This document shows positions 8,129-15,000 of a stretch of 15,000 nt of DNA, in pieces. A program made the translations under genes and the position numbers. Source of the stretch: Cristatella mucedo (Eukaryota > Bryozoa > Phylactolaemata > Cristatellidae); contig WPIO01000034.1 of the NCBI GenBank assembly GCA_009760855.2, forward strand, positions 2,366,001 to 2,381,000, written 5' to 3'. Numbering within the stretch: position 1 is the stretch's first letter; every line of letters begins with the position of its first letter. The notes beneath the pieces are model-generated. The model saw nothing but the letters and a program-made list of their open reading frames with translations. It did no database searches and had not been told where the DNA came from.

Positions 8129-8333
8129 AAAATTCACTCAAGTTAAAGCTGGGATAGTTACCTTGTATCTTTACTAGAGCTAGTATAAATTTCTCAACTT
8201 AACATGCCTGCTAGCATGTGCTGTTCTGTATTTCTTCTGTTGGAGCTATTCTGCAGCAATTTTTGACAAGCAGAGGGGGCGAAATTTGTAGCTTTGTCCC
8301 CGAGTGCCGAAACGTCCCATCACTACGCCTCTG
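8129..8333 (+). mobile_element. 3' non-coding end and terminal inverted repeat of the hAT element
   Basis: After the transposase stop the sequence runs to GGGGGCGAAATTTGTAGCTT then GTCCCCGAGTGCCGAAACG and ends CACTACGCCTCTG at 8333. Read from the outside this is CAGAGGCGTAGTG, the CAGNGGCGTAG start typical of hAT terminal inverted repeats. A small hairpin ACATGC/GCATGT lies at about 8202-8219. The next 8 bases, GTAGCAGG (8334-8341), would be one copy of the target duplication. The matching 5' end is not in the window, so the element is 5'-truncated or rearranged. Confidence 0.75.
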
Positions 8334-9640
8334 GTAGCAGGTTCGCCAGTACATTGAAAATAAAGACAGAACTGGAGCTCTACGGGATTACCGTTAAGCG
8401 ATTTAATAGGTTGCTATTTAATGTGGCTTCATTCACGGAGTAAAGCTAAGGCATAACCTGTTCTTACACCAGTGTGCATGTAGATATGAGCAGGCATCAG
8501 CAGATTTGAAGTGGGCAGACGACTGAAAGGCCATTACTTAACAGCAGAAAGGTCGCCGAGGACAAACAGCAGGGCGAAGCTGCTGATTGTGCTGTGCAGG
8601 CAGACGAGCCTCCACAAGCACAGCGACAGTGGGGAAAAAGCCCTTTCTGCGGCTTGTCTTTTTCAGCAGCAGGCAGTCCGACTGCTGCTGCTGCTGAGCA
8701 CGGCCAGGCCACAGCTGGAGCTAGCATGCTTGTCAATTGCATTGCTTGTTAAGCCTAAGTGCTTTCCATGCGGATTATCGATACTAATAGCCAATCTACT
8801 GACCATCGACACCGATGCACTTCTGCAACACGAGCAACGAACCACTGCAAGTGATTTCTTTAGTGTGAGAAGACTGTAAGGCTTCCCTTGCTGCTAATAC
8901 TGGCTGAAAATGTACAGCTACCGGAGATCGGTGGCCAAGAGGCTGAACGCCGAAAAAATAGGCCTCGGCCAGCGAATTTCTGGGCCCTGGTGCTCTGCTT
9001 CCCCACTTTCCCTTCCTCGCGCGACTGAGAGCCTTTCACAGCGGTCAAGTTCGGATCTTAAATGAGGCGGCTCTGTCAGACAAAAAGAAAGTGAATAAGA
9101 AAATTAATTAAGAAAAAATCTACTTGTCACTTGTGAAGGACATAATTGCATACCGCAGCCCATCGATACGTGCTATGCATACTTTATGTAAAGTTCAATT
9201 GCATGTTGTTAGATCTGACACTGGTTTGCAAGTGAAGCAGTGAAGCTTACTTTACTGTACGGATTAGAGGTCACTGCCAAGCTACATCCGTGGACGACAC
9301 AGACAATTGACAGAGTCAGGCGTCACTGATACTTGCAGATTAGTTACCGTAAGCTGTCGGACTGATCGATGCCAGGCAGCGGTCCATGACGAGTTCTATT
9401 TAAAGTGCAGCGTTCAGAATGCAGCCGTGCAGGCGTATGGCCAGCCTGCAGGCAATCGCTGTCTAGTCACCCACTCACTCTGATCCCTACAATTGTGGCC
9501 TGAGCCCATGACAAACGATGACTGGTTGCTATTGCACGATCACACCATCTAGCTGAGCCATTGCTGCACTAGCAAAACAGCAAGCTTCCGTTTTCAACAC
9601 GGCAGCAAACACTACTGTGCGTCGAAAATAGAGACATCGG
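8334..9640. other. Unassigned interval downstream of POLR1E
   Basis: About 1.3 kb with no recognisable gene. Open frames on both strands overlap at 8497-8879, driven by a CAG/CTG-rich stretch. A short frame starting MYSYRRSVAKRLNAEKIG (8910-9065, +) has no upstream or downstream support. On the minus strand this region lies beyond the POLR1E polyadenylation site. I see no TIRs, RT or transposase signature. Confidence 0.35.
8664..8696. repeat. CAG/CTG inverted repeat (long hairpin)
   Basis: CAGCAGCAG then GCAGT, a CCG loop, ACTGC, then a CTG run form a stem of about 14 pairs with one bulge. Trinucleotide hairpins of this type can slip in replication. No gene is assigned here. Confidence 0.7.
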
Positions 9641-9648
9641 TCAGCAGC

Positions 9649-9671
9649 GGCTTTATTCACAGAATAAAGCC
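9649..9671. promoter_or_regulatory. Palindromic polyadenylation signal of POLR1E
   Basis: GGCTTTATT (9649-9657) and AATAAAGCC (9663-9671) are perfect 9-bp inverted repeats around CACAG. Each strand therefore carries an AATAAA: minus strand 9657-9652, plus strand 9663-9668. The minus-strand copy lies 66 bases after the POLR1E stop and is followed by a TAGTGTTTGCTG-like GT-rich stretch (about 9615-9603), so it is the likely 3' end signal of that gene. The plus-strand copy could serve a convergent transcript, but I see no gene for it. Confidence 0.65.
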
Positions 9672-9722
9672 ACTGCGCGGCATTGCAGAGCCCAAGGCGG
9701 GTTAGTGCTGCTGTTCGGCACG

Positions 9723-9858
9723 TCACATCGTCCTCCTTCGCTTGTAGCCGTCGGGAAAGACGAGAGGGGCTCGCAGCTTCGCGAACCTCAGCACTTCGCC
9801 GCCGTCTGACTTCTTGAGAACCACGGCACCGCCGAGGGCTCGGACGTAGCCCATAAAC
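9723..9858 (-). CDS. POLR1E: RNA polymerase I subunit RPA49 (POLR1E/PAF53), last exon
   Basis: Terminal coding exon. It follows a TTGCAG acceptor (9864-9859) and completes codon AA|G (Lys) left open by the preceding exon. It then reads FMGYVRALGGAVVLKKSDGG, EVLRFAKLRAPLVFP and a short basic end, DGYKRRRTM, to TGA at 9725-9723. This fits the extreme C-terminus of RPA49: a helix after the SSQ-K junction, the strand pair of the second winged helix, and an Arg/Lys-rich tail. The exon is 136 bp including the stop. A 9529-9864 open frame in another phase is only a shadow. The 1765-bp intron upstream holds a MITE and a GC-rich region. The family call rests mainly on the two preceding exons; frame and splice agreement make this exon secure. 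Confidence 0.8.
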
Positions 9859-10169
9859 CTGCAATCAGTGTCGGTCGGCTTAGCTGCTGCCACTATCGAG
9901 CAGGACTGTAGAGCCGCAGAGGCAAATGTGGGGTGGGTGGGCGGGCCGTGTGGTTCTGTGACACGTGGTAAGAAATCTGTCCAGGATCTAGCACTACAAT
10001 TTCTCGATTAATTCAACACATAGCACCCCTCAATACTCATCGATGGAGCTTTCGTTGGTCTTGGACTAGGGCTAAGGTATTCGTGCACTTCTCTCGACCC
10101 AAGTCGTGGGTTGGAGTCATGTAGCAGGCAATCCTTGATTTCCTTCTGTTCCCACTGCAACCGATGTTA

Positions 10170-10329
10170 CAGTCAACACTGCTTATAAGAATACACTCGG
10201 GCCGGCATAAAGACATCCTTATATGCATGCACAGTGAGACTAATATTGAATAAAAATTTGGGGTGCAGAACTGCTATTCTTATAAGCAGAGTATTCCTAT
10301 ATTGATATTATTATATGCGGAGTCGACTT
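10170..10329. mobile_element. Pogo-like MITE with TA target duplication
   Basis: A 160-bp element flanked by TA (10168-10169 and 10330-10331). The left end starts CAGTCAACACTGCTTATAAG; the right end read inward starts AAGTCGACTCCGCATATAAT. The 24-bp termini agree at 18 positions without gaps. A second, inner pair, GCTTATAAGAATA (10181-10193) and TATTCTTATAAGC (10275-10287), is a perfect 13-bp inverted repeat. CAGT ends, the TATAAG motif and TA duplication are typical of pogo/Tigger-related Tc1/mariner elements. There is no coding capacity, so it would have been moved by another element's transposase. Confidence 0.68.
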
Positions 10330-10949
10330 TAGCTACGAGGCTATTCCGAAACCAACATTAACGATACTGCTCGATCAGCCAGCCTTTACTTTCGACTTTT
10401 CACTCTGTTAAACGTTTGGCCCTTGGCAGTCATCCCCCACTGGTCGAATACCGGCCTCAGAGTGGATACCGTCCCTATTGGGCAATCGAGATGATGACTG
10501 CCTATAACCTGGTTCCGTTTAGTTTTAACCCGGCAACAGCCAACACCAATAGAAACATGTCCGACAGAAGAACGGCATACGAGCAGCAGCCGACGAAAGC
10601 AAGTGCTCAGCAAACAGAATTTCGTCTGGGACTTACAGTTCTGGCACATTCCATTAGCCAAATGCCTGCGGTAGTCTGCGTCTCTCACCAGGCCAACTCG
10701 CATAATAAAAACTATTGCCACTTCACGTTACAGCTCCCATGCAAAGTCGGGTCTGAGACGATATACACGCATGCAATAAGAATACTTGCTATGCAGACAC
10801 ATTGCTACTCAGAACCAGGAACAAAGGACCGGTAAACTTCGGAGAGAAACAAACTTGCAACATTTGGCAACAAGACCAGAGCACCAGCAATCGAGCTATG
10901 GATCCGCCGATAACATATTCAAAGCGACTGCATCGACCTTGCGAGTCGG

Positions 10950-11540
10950 TTTCCTCTCACCGCGCGACCGCTGGATTGCTGCTAGACGCTTGCCGTGCGT
11001 CATCACTCAGACAAACAGCAAAGATGGCTGCCAGTCGAGGAGGGCGAGACTCGCGCGTCATTCGGGAGTGGCACACTGTCTCTAGAGCGCATTGTTGGCA
11101 AGGCCCCCTCGCACCTACTCCTACACACATTCAGTAGCCGGAGCTGAGCTCTCAGAGCCGATGGAGAAAGCAGTCTCCAAGCTTCGAGAGGTCCAATCAG
11201 GGCTCGCAGCTTCCTTGCTGTGCCACAAAGCCTCAGGTGGCAGCAGCAGCAGCGACATTAGTGACAGCGGAGGCAGCAGCACCAGCTGGGTAACACGAAA
11301 ATGCTGCTCGACAGGGCAGGATGTGCAGCAAGTAATCAGCTGCAGTAATCACCATCAGCAGGGGGCAGCAGAAACAGGAAGAGCACGGGCTACAGAAGCA
11401 GGAGCAGAAAGAGCAGGAGGGAGAGTAGGACGAAAGAGAAGCAGGAGAGCGAGCAGCGGCAGCAGCGGCCAGCAAGGCTGCACGGCCTGAAGCGAGCAAG
11501 CAGCTACCACGCACCACGGATGGGCGCCGGCCGGCGCCTT
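10950..11540. promoter_or_regulatory. Candidate GC-rich intronic promoter or regulatory region
   Basis: This stretch of the last POLR1E intron is richer in GC and CpG than its surroundings. It has two CGTCA half-sites (GCGTCATCAC near 10998 and GCGTCATTCG near 11056), an AAGATGGCTGCC element near 11022 in good start context, CCAATCA near 11193 and a 16-bp perfect palindrome, GGCGCCGGCCGGCGCC, at 11523-11538. Runs of CAGCAG follow at 11230-11280 and 11450-11475. Possible plus-strand frames begin MAASRGGRDSRVIREW (about 11025-11137) and MEKAVSKLREVQSGLAAS (11161-11490). Neither is a family I know. A nested plus-strand gene or alternative promoter is possible but unproven. Confidence 0.25.
11523..11538. 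other. Perfect 16-bp GC palindrome
   Basis: GGCGCCGGCCGGCGCC reads the same on both strands. It lies about 85 bp inside the POLR1E intron from the 11623 donor. No protein-binding site is claimed. Confidence 0.8.
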
Positions 11541-11623
11541 TATGCGGCAGCGCAGAGAAATGACACGACTTTCGAAACAGGCAGCGATTACGGGGCAGAG
11601 AAGACGTCGAGGCTAGCACTCAC

Positions 11624-11746
11624 TTTTGACTGCTGAGGGCCAGCGCCTTCTGTACAGGAGTGACTTCGAAGGAGAACTCGTCCAGGATTAAGCACAACAC
11701 GATGGCATAAGTTGCCAGCTTATCCTTTAATCTCGAAGGCATGGAC
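11624..11746 (-). CDS. POLR1E: RNA polymerase I subunit RPA49 (POLR1E/PAF53), penultimate exon
   Basis: Internal exon of 123 bp between a T-rich CCTAG acceptor (ends 11747) and a GTGAGT donor (starts 11623), phase 2 at both ends. It reads SMPSRLKDKLATYAIVLCLI then LDEFSFEVTPVQKALALSSQ. This is the hallmark of the RPA49 C-terminal tandem winged-helix domain: a basic K/R-x-K-x2-A-Y helix, a hydrophobic LxLxLD helix with an acidic/aromatic end, and an L-x-L-S helix. RPA49 forms the RPA49-RPA34 heterodimer of RNA polymerase I in the nucleolus. There it supports rRNA initiation and elongation, and its winged helices contact DNA. The codon TG|G (Trp) from the upstream exon joins in frame, and AA|G (Lys) continues into the last exon. 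The 11233-11619 minus-strand frame nearby is intronic and unrelated. Confidence 0.87.
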
Positions 11747-11925
11747 CTAGGAAAAAAAGTTCCAAGGCCAAACTCAAAAGATCGCGCCAGAGCAGAGTAC
11801 AGCTGCCATTCTACGCCCAGCAGACATTTTAATTAACTAGCAGACAAGAGCAGGCAGACAGGCGAGTCCATGCACTACTCTAAGCAACCTGTGGCAGCAG
11901 CGTTACATTTCGAGCACGCACTCAC

Positions 11926-12019
11926 CAATGCACGCTCTTGCCGAAACCGGACTGCACAGTAAAGGCCTCGTAGAGCTTCTCCTGTATAACGTCAGGCACT
12001 TCGAGTGGGAGGAATGGAT
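11926..12019 (-). CDS. POLR1E: RNA polymerase I subunit RPA49 (POLR1E/PAF53), antepenultimate exon
   Basis: Internal exon of 94 bp. The acceptor is a nine-T run followed by GCTTGCAG (to 12020); the donor is GTGAGT (from 11925). After a split first codon (N|AT) it reads PFLPLEVPDVIQEKLYEAFT then VQSGFGKSVH and ends in TG, which makes Trp with the next exon. The VPxxIxxKLxxxFT pattern followed by a variable G-rich loop is what precedes the winged-helix helices in RPA49. The intron to the next exon is 179 bp. Upstream exons, which should encode the RPA34-dimerising N-terminal half, are not seen between 12020 and 15000. The gene is therefore partial here, with a large intron or an exon outside the window. 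The open frame at 11928-12182 on the plus strand is antisense to this exon. Confidence 0.83.
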
Positions 12020-13440
12020 CTGCAAGCAAAAAAAAACGGATGTCTATCTAATTTGCATTACTGTGCGCAGCACCGTTAGGCTAAAGTCGGCAGTTAGGAG
12101 CGACTTTATAACAAGCTGCGATCCTGCTACTGTTGTGTGTGCACGTACGTGTGTGGTCTTGCTAAATAGCAAAAGCCTTTAGAGAATTCGTACTAAACAG
12201 TATTCCAGAAGGTTGCATTTTCTTCTGGCGTGCAGAAAGTGACCGATAACTCCAATCTCTAGTCTGCACACTAACAGGAACGCTGCACTCCGATTCGCTT
12301 GCGTCTCAGCTGGCGCCCAGCAGCACGAATGCCTCACTCGGATTCGCTGGCTAGCATCGTGGCGCCCCTAGTACCGGCATTCGATAACACTTAAGCGGCT
12401 GCACTGTCATTGTCTGGGGTCTAAAACTCTCATAAAACGATCGCTACACTATTCACACTTGCTTAATTCAGGTAGTACATCAGATCTGAGCTAAGTAAAT
12501 GCAGCTCAACCTAGCGAGTGTTGCTAGGTCTCCAAGGTTTGCAGCTCTGGCATTGAGTCGGCGGGTCTCATTAGTTCTGCATGCTCCGAAATATGAGACA
12601 TGCCATCACAGGCAAAGAGACGTGCCAGCATCAAAAGCAATCAAAGCAGCCACGCCAACAAAGCTGCCAATAAATTGTCGTATAACGAAGTCGATAGGCC
12701 TTTTACAGTTAGTATCTGGCCTACTACCACACGAATTCTGTGTCACACATCGTCAGTATGGCAAAAACATAAACCCCCTAAGAGTTCTGATTAAAATCTG
12801 CTTTATTCGGACTCGCATCCTCGTTTGATCTGTCGTTCAAACACCCAATGAGGCAAAATGGCTGCTCAACCCCCCCCCCACTGCTATGAATGCCATAAAG
12901 ACACTTGTATCGGCTTGCCAAAAGTCGTCCACTTGGAAGCAGTAAAGCAGCCTTAATCTCTACAGTGTGGCAAACAAGTAAATGTGTCTATTCTCGACTG
13001 TCCGGGCTCAGGAATAACTGACAGGAGCCAGCGTGCAATAGCCTCAAAAACGGATGGCTGGGAGGTTGCTTGCCAGAGGCGGTACTGGAGTGTGCAGTGC
13101 AGAAATAGTCGGTGGGTGTGGCAGGCAATTTCGTAGACTTGTTTTGTTTACACCAGAGCTTAGCATCTTGTTATAAACAACAACTTCACGCTACTCCGGT
13201 AGAGTAGAATGCTTTGCTTTGACATGCTAGCTGTGAATGTGTTGCTGTTAGCATCCGCCCTCCAGGAACTTCAGCCTTCGTATGCCCTGCGCCGACGCTA
13301 GCCAGCCAGGGAAATCTGAAGTACATGCACTCCAAGCCTAACTGCCAGATTCGCTCGAATCTAGGCATGGAGGTGACCAGCACTGTGAAGACTTGGCACC
13401 ATTGCACCAACATGCAGGAAATCGCTGACAATCACTGAGC
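12020..13440. other. Probable POLR1E upstream intron, no supported gene
   Basis: No exon with RPA49 character, transposase or RT was found. The interval has the 49-bp duplication at 12286-12383 and a 10-C run at 12870-12879. It also has a stretch at about 12801-12816 (CTTTATTCGGACTCGCA) resembling the AATAAA region of the candidate LTR at about 4362-4378, which may be a remnant or chance. Open frames at 12499-12828 (+) and 13186-13431 (-) are unrecognised and lack splice or start support. Confidence 0.35.
12286..12383. repeat. Imperfect 49-bp tandem duplication
   Basis: CACTCCGATTCGCTTGC at 12286 and CACTCGGATTCGCTGGC at 12335 start two copies that share TGGCGCCC near the middle and GAATGC or GCATTC near the end. 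The similarity is moderate, so the copies are old. Confidence 0.5.
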
Positions 13441-13520
13441 GCTATACAAAACTCTTCTGTGTAACACCCACACGGTCTTTATGACTTTGTGAAGTTACAG
13501 ACGGAGATACATTACATACA
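13441..13520 (+). mobile_element. LINE 3' end fragment, plus strand
   Basis: Matches, in opposite orientation, the 3' untranslated end of LINE copy 3 (14222-14141). From AACTCT to ATTACATACA only about five of 66 positions differ. Both copies stop at the same ATACATTACATACA end, as expected for the 3' terminus of a retrotransposed LINE. The fragment is extremely 5'-truncated, or its coding part is too diverged to see upstream. No target duplication is evident. Confidence 0.7.
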
Positions 13521-14040
13521 AGTCACAGCCGGCAAGAGCAGCAGTCACACTCGGGCCATGCTTCAGGAGTGAGGCTGCTTTTGTCGACGAAAACGACGGG
13601 ATAGTGATCTAGTTATCTTTGGGTATTACACAACAGACATTAGTTTTAAGGACTAGACAAACATGGGTGTGTCTGCTCGAGTACGATTTATGCATACATC
13701 ACCAGTCCAAGACCAATGGAAGAGGAGGCATTAGCAACATCCGGTTGGCGTGGATTGGCAGGGAAACAGCCATAACATTATGCACGTCGGCATAGTGAAC
13801 CCAAAGTGAACGCATTCACGATCCCGATGGCGCCGGGGCTCCTGGAACCAATTGCGCTGCATGGTCACTGGCTCAGCATAGTAACTGTGTTTCCACCGAG
13901 TAGGAAAACAGCCCCATAAACTCCGACCTACGACTAGGCATTAGGAGTCGTGTTGCAAAATAACCAATCTATAATCGACTTCGGCGTGCAAGGATGTTGA
14001 TCAAGTGCTGAGACTGGTAGGAATAGGTTCGACAGTAGGA
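13521..14040. other. Unassigned interval
   Basis: No gene, element terminus or tandem repeat is supported between the plus-strand LINE 3' end and the start of the minisatellite. This stretch forms the spacer of the inverted LINE ends. Confidence 0.3.
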
Positions 14041-14140
14041 CAGCTGCACCTCCTCTGGCTGCACGAGAAAGCTTCCGTTTTAACTCTGCATCTCCCCTCC
14101 CCTCTTCACCTACTCTCCCCTCTGAACCTCCTCTTCACTC
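14041..14140. repeat. 18-bp minisatellite, left block
   Basis: Degenerate copies of the unit CTACTCTCCCCTCTGCAC, clear from 14093 to 14140 (for example CTACTCTCCCCTCTGAAC) and looser before that. The block is interrupted by LINE copy 3 and resumes in the same orientation and phase after 14594. Confidence 0.7.
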
Positions 14141-14597
14141 TGTATGTAATGTATCTCCGTCAGTAACTCCACAAAGTCATAAAGACCATGTGGGTGTTAC
14201 GCAGGAGAGTTTTCTATAGAGCACCCACAGCCTAAGCGGCTTTCGGTACGCATTCGGTAGCCAACAGATTTCGTCTCATGCAACAAAGAGAAAGTGGGAA
14301 GCATAGCAGAGTCAGGAGAGCAGTTGAGGTAGTGAGAGCATGGAAGTAGCAGCTCAGGACCGCTGAAAAGAATGAGCCGTAGTCGGCAGTAGGAGAGTAG
14401 TCATTATTGCGCAAGAGTTGTGGAAGCGAGTTCAACAGTCTAAGACCTGCAGAGCTAAAGCTTCTGTCTCCAACGGTCTTTAAGCGGAGGAATGGAACAG
14501 CTAATTTACTGTCCACACAGGACCTGGGGGCACGAACGGGCTGAAACTGATGCAGCAGTTCAGCTAGGTACGAAGGAGCCAAGCCGTGGCCTTGCAT
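14141..14597 (-). pseudogene. LINE ORF2 C-terminal fragment (copy 3) inserted in a minisatellite
   Basis: A minus-strand frame of 121 codons from 14597 to a TAG at 14234-14232 starts QGHGLAPSYLAELLHQF and continues APRSC, FLRLKTVGDRSFSSAGLRL and LNSLPQLLRNN. These are the HGLAPSYL, RLKT-GDRSF and LNSLP blocks of the extreme C-terminus of CR1/L2-like ORF2. This frame has no stop, unlike copies 1 and 2, so the copy is younger or has been lucky. About 90 bp of 3' untranslated sequence follows (14231-14141) and matches the plus-strand fragment at 13441-13520. The initial Met is not a real start; the copy is 5'-truncated. Both sides are bordered by the 18-bp minisatellite. Confidence 0.85.
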
Positions 14598-14823
14598 CTC
14601 AACTCCTCACTGCACCTACTCTTCCCTCTACACCTACGCTCCCCTCTGCACCTACTCTTCACTCTGCACCTCAACTCCTCACTGCACCTACTCTTCCCTC
14701 TACACCTACGCTCCCCTCTGCACCTACTCTTCACTCTGCACCTCAACTCTCCACTGCACCTACTCTCCCCTATGCACCTTAACTCTCCACCTTCTCTCCC
14801 CTCTGCACCTATTCTCTTCTCTG
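14594..14823. repeat. 18-bp minisatellite with 72-bp higher-order unit, right block
   Basis: Monomers such as CTACTCTTCCCTCTACAC, CTACGCTCCCCTCTGCAC and CTACTCTTCACTCTGCAC follow CTCAACTCCTCACTGCAC. These four make a 72-bp unit that starts at 14598, 14670 and 14742. The third unit is degraded toward 14823. As 18 is a multiple of 3, the array opens long frames on both strands (14492-14782, 14586-14900, 14564-14956) with six-residue periodicity. These should not be taken as proteins. Confidence 0.9.
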
Positions 14824-15000
14824 CCCGAGAAGGCGCCTCCATCCACAGTAGCCAGAAGGCCAATGACACTCCCCTGGCATCTCTGCAGCCACACCAGTGA
14901 CAAGTGTAGACTCCCAAGAACATTTCTACGAATCGATCACAGGGAAAGCTTGGCACGGATGTCGAGAAAATGAGAAAACATCAGCTGTGGACCTTGCTCA
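14824..15000. other. Unassigned right edge
   Basis: Nothing supportable beyond the minisatellite. A GTGGCTGCAG acceptor-like site on the minus strand near 14886 is not followed by a recognisable exon. Confidence 0.3.

Larger units (their letters stand above)
9859..11623 (-). other. POLR1E last intron (phase 2)
   Basis: A GTGAGT donor (11623-11618) and a TTGCAG acceptor bound a 1765-bp intron. It contains the pogo-like MITE at 10170-10329 and a GC- and CAG-rich stretch at about 10950-11540. Plus-strand open frames at 10416-10835, 10786-11137 and 11092-11490 lie inside it. None has recognisable homology. Confidence 0.75.

Noticed and set aside
8497-8879. Overlapping frames of 81-122 codons on both strands
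   Set aside because: They centre on a CAG/CTG hairpin and show no family features or splice context.
8910-9065. A 51-codon plus-strand frame starting MYSYRRSVAKRLNAEKIG
   Set aside because: Its start looks protein-like, but I could not tie it to a family or to neighbouring exons, and its second half is low-complexity Ser-rich.
10416-10835. A 139-codon plus-strand frame
   Set aside because: It lies in the POLR1E intron, has an ordinary composition, no recognisable domain, and a competing frame of 111 codons on the other strand.
12801-12816. Second LTR copy marked by a CTTTATTCGGACTCGCA stretch
   Set aside because: Similarity to the LTR's AATAAA region covers only about 17 bp and does not extend on either side.
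13186-13431. Minus-strand frame considered as an upstream POLR1E exon
   Set aside because: Its sequence does not resemble the N-terminal or middle part of RPA49, and there are no suitable splice sites in the required phase.
14492-14956. Repetitive protein frames of 96-130 codons on both strands
   Set aside because: They arise from an 18-bp minisatellite, which opens all frames with a six-residue period; no start, splice or homology support.

Overview
The window looks like intergenic and intronic DNA from an animal (metazoan) genome, most likely an invertebrate. The reasons are: a spliced protein gene with GT-AG introns, AATAAA polyadenylation signals, decayed CR1/L2-like non-LTR retrotransposons, a tRNA-derived SINE family, a hAT (ZMYM1-like) DNA transposon, a pogo-like MITE and a solo-LTR-like insertion. 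There is no bacterial operon structure, CRISPR array, rRNA gene or intact tRNA gene. The species cannot be told from the sequence.

Layout. Positions 406-1345 (-) hold the 3' half of a decayed LINE ORF2 (copy 1). A tRNA-like SINE copy (A) lies just upstream of it at 1376-1500 (-). Positions 1560-3010 have no recognisable content. SINE copy B (3058-3199, -) abuts the 3' end of a second, longer LINE (copy 2, 3200 to about 6720, -). Copy 2 can be followed from the endonuclease domain through the linker and reverse transcriptase to the C-terminal region. It is split by two nested insertions: SINE copy C (3697-3778) and a 1.15-kb LTR-like element (4147-5298) that contains a 122-bp tandem repeat. 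Positions 7165-8333 (+) hold the C-terminal half and 3' terminal inverted repeat of a hAT transposon, broken by frameshifts.

The only conserved host gene I can support is on the minus strand. Three exons (12019-11926, 11746-11624, 9858-9723) encode the last ~116 residues of RNA polymerase I subunit RPA49 (POLR1E/PAF53). They are followed by a compact 3' UTR with an AATAAA at 9657-9652 that sits inside a perfect palindrome. The last intron (1765 bp) holds a pogo-like MITE (10170-10329) and a GC- and CAG-rich, promoter-like stretch (about 10950-11540). Upstream POLR1E exons are not visible before position 15000, so the intron 5' of the first visible exon is longer than 2.9 kb, or the exons lie outside the window.

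The right end holds an 80-bp LINE 3' end (13441-13520, +) and a third LINE C-terminal fragment (14141-14597, -) whose 3' end matches it in inverted orientation. The third fragment sits inside an 18-bp minisatellite with a 72-bp higher-order unit. Most long open frames in the window are antisense shadows of dead elements or by-products of repeats with periods divisible by three.

I see no new biochemical system. The notable content is the layered transposon archaeology, a SINE family recognisable from its internal Pol III boxes, the telomere-like motif inside the LTR tandem repeat, the LINE-in-minisatellite junctions, and the palindromic polyadenylation signal of POLR1E.
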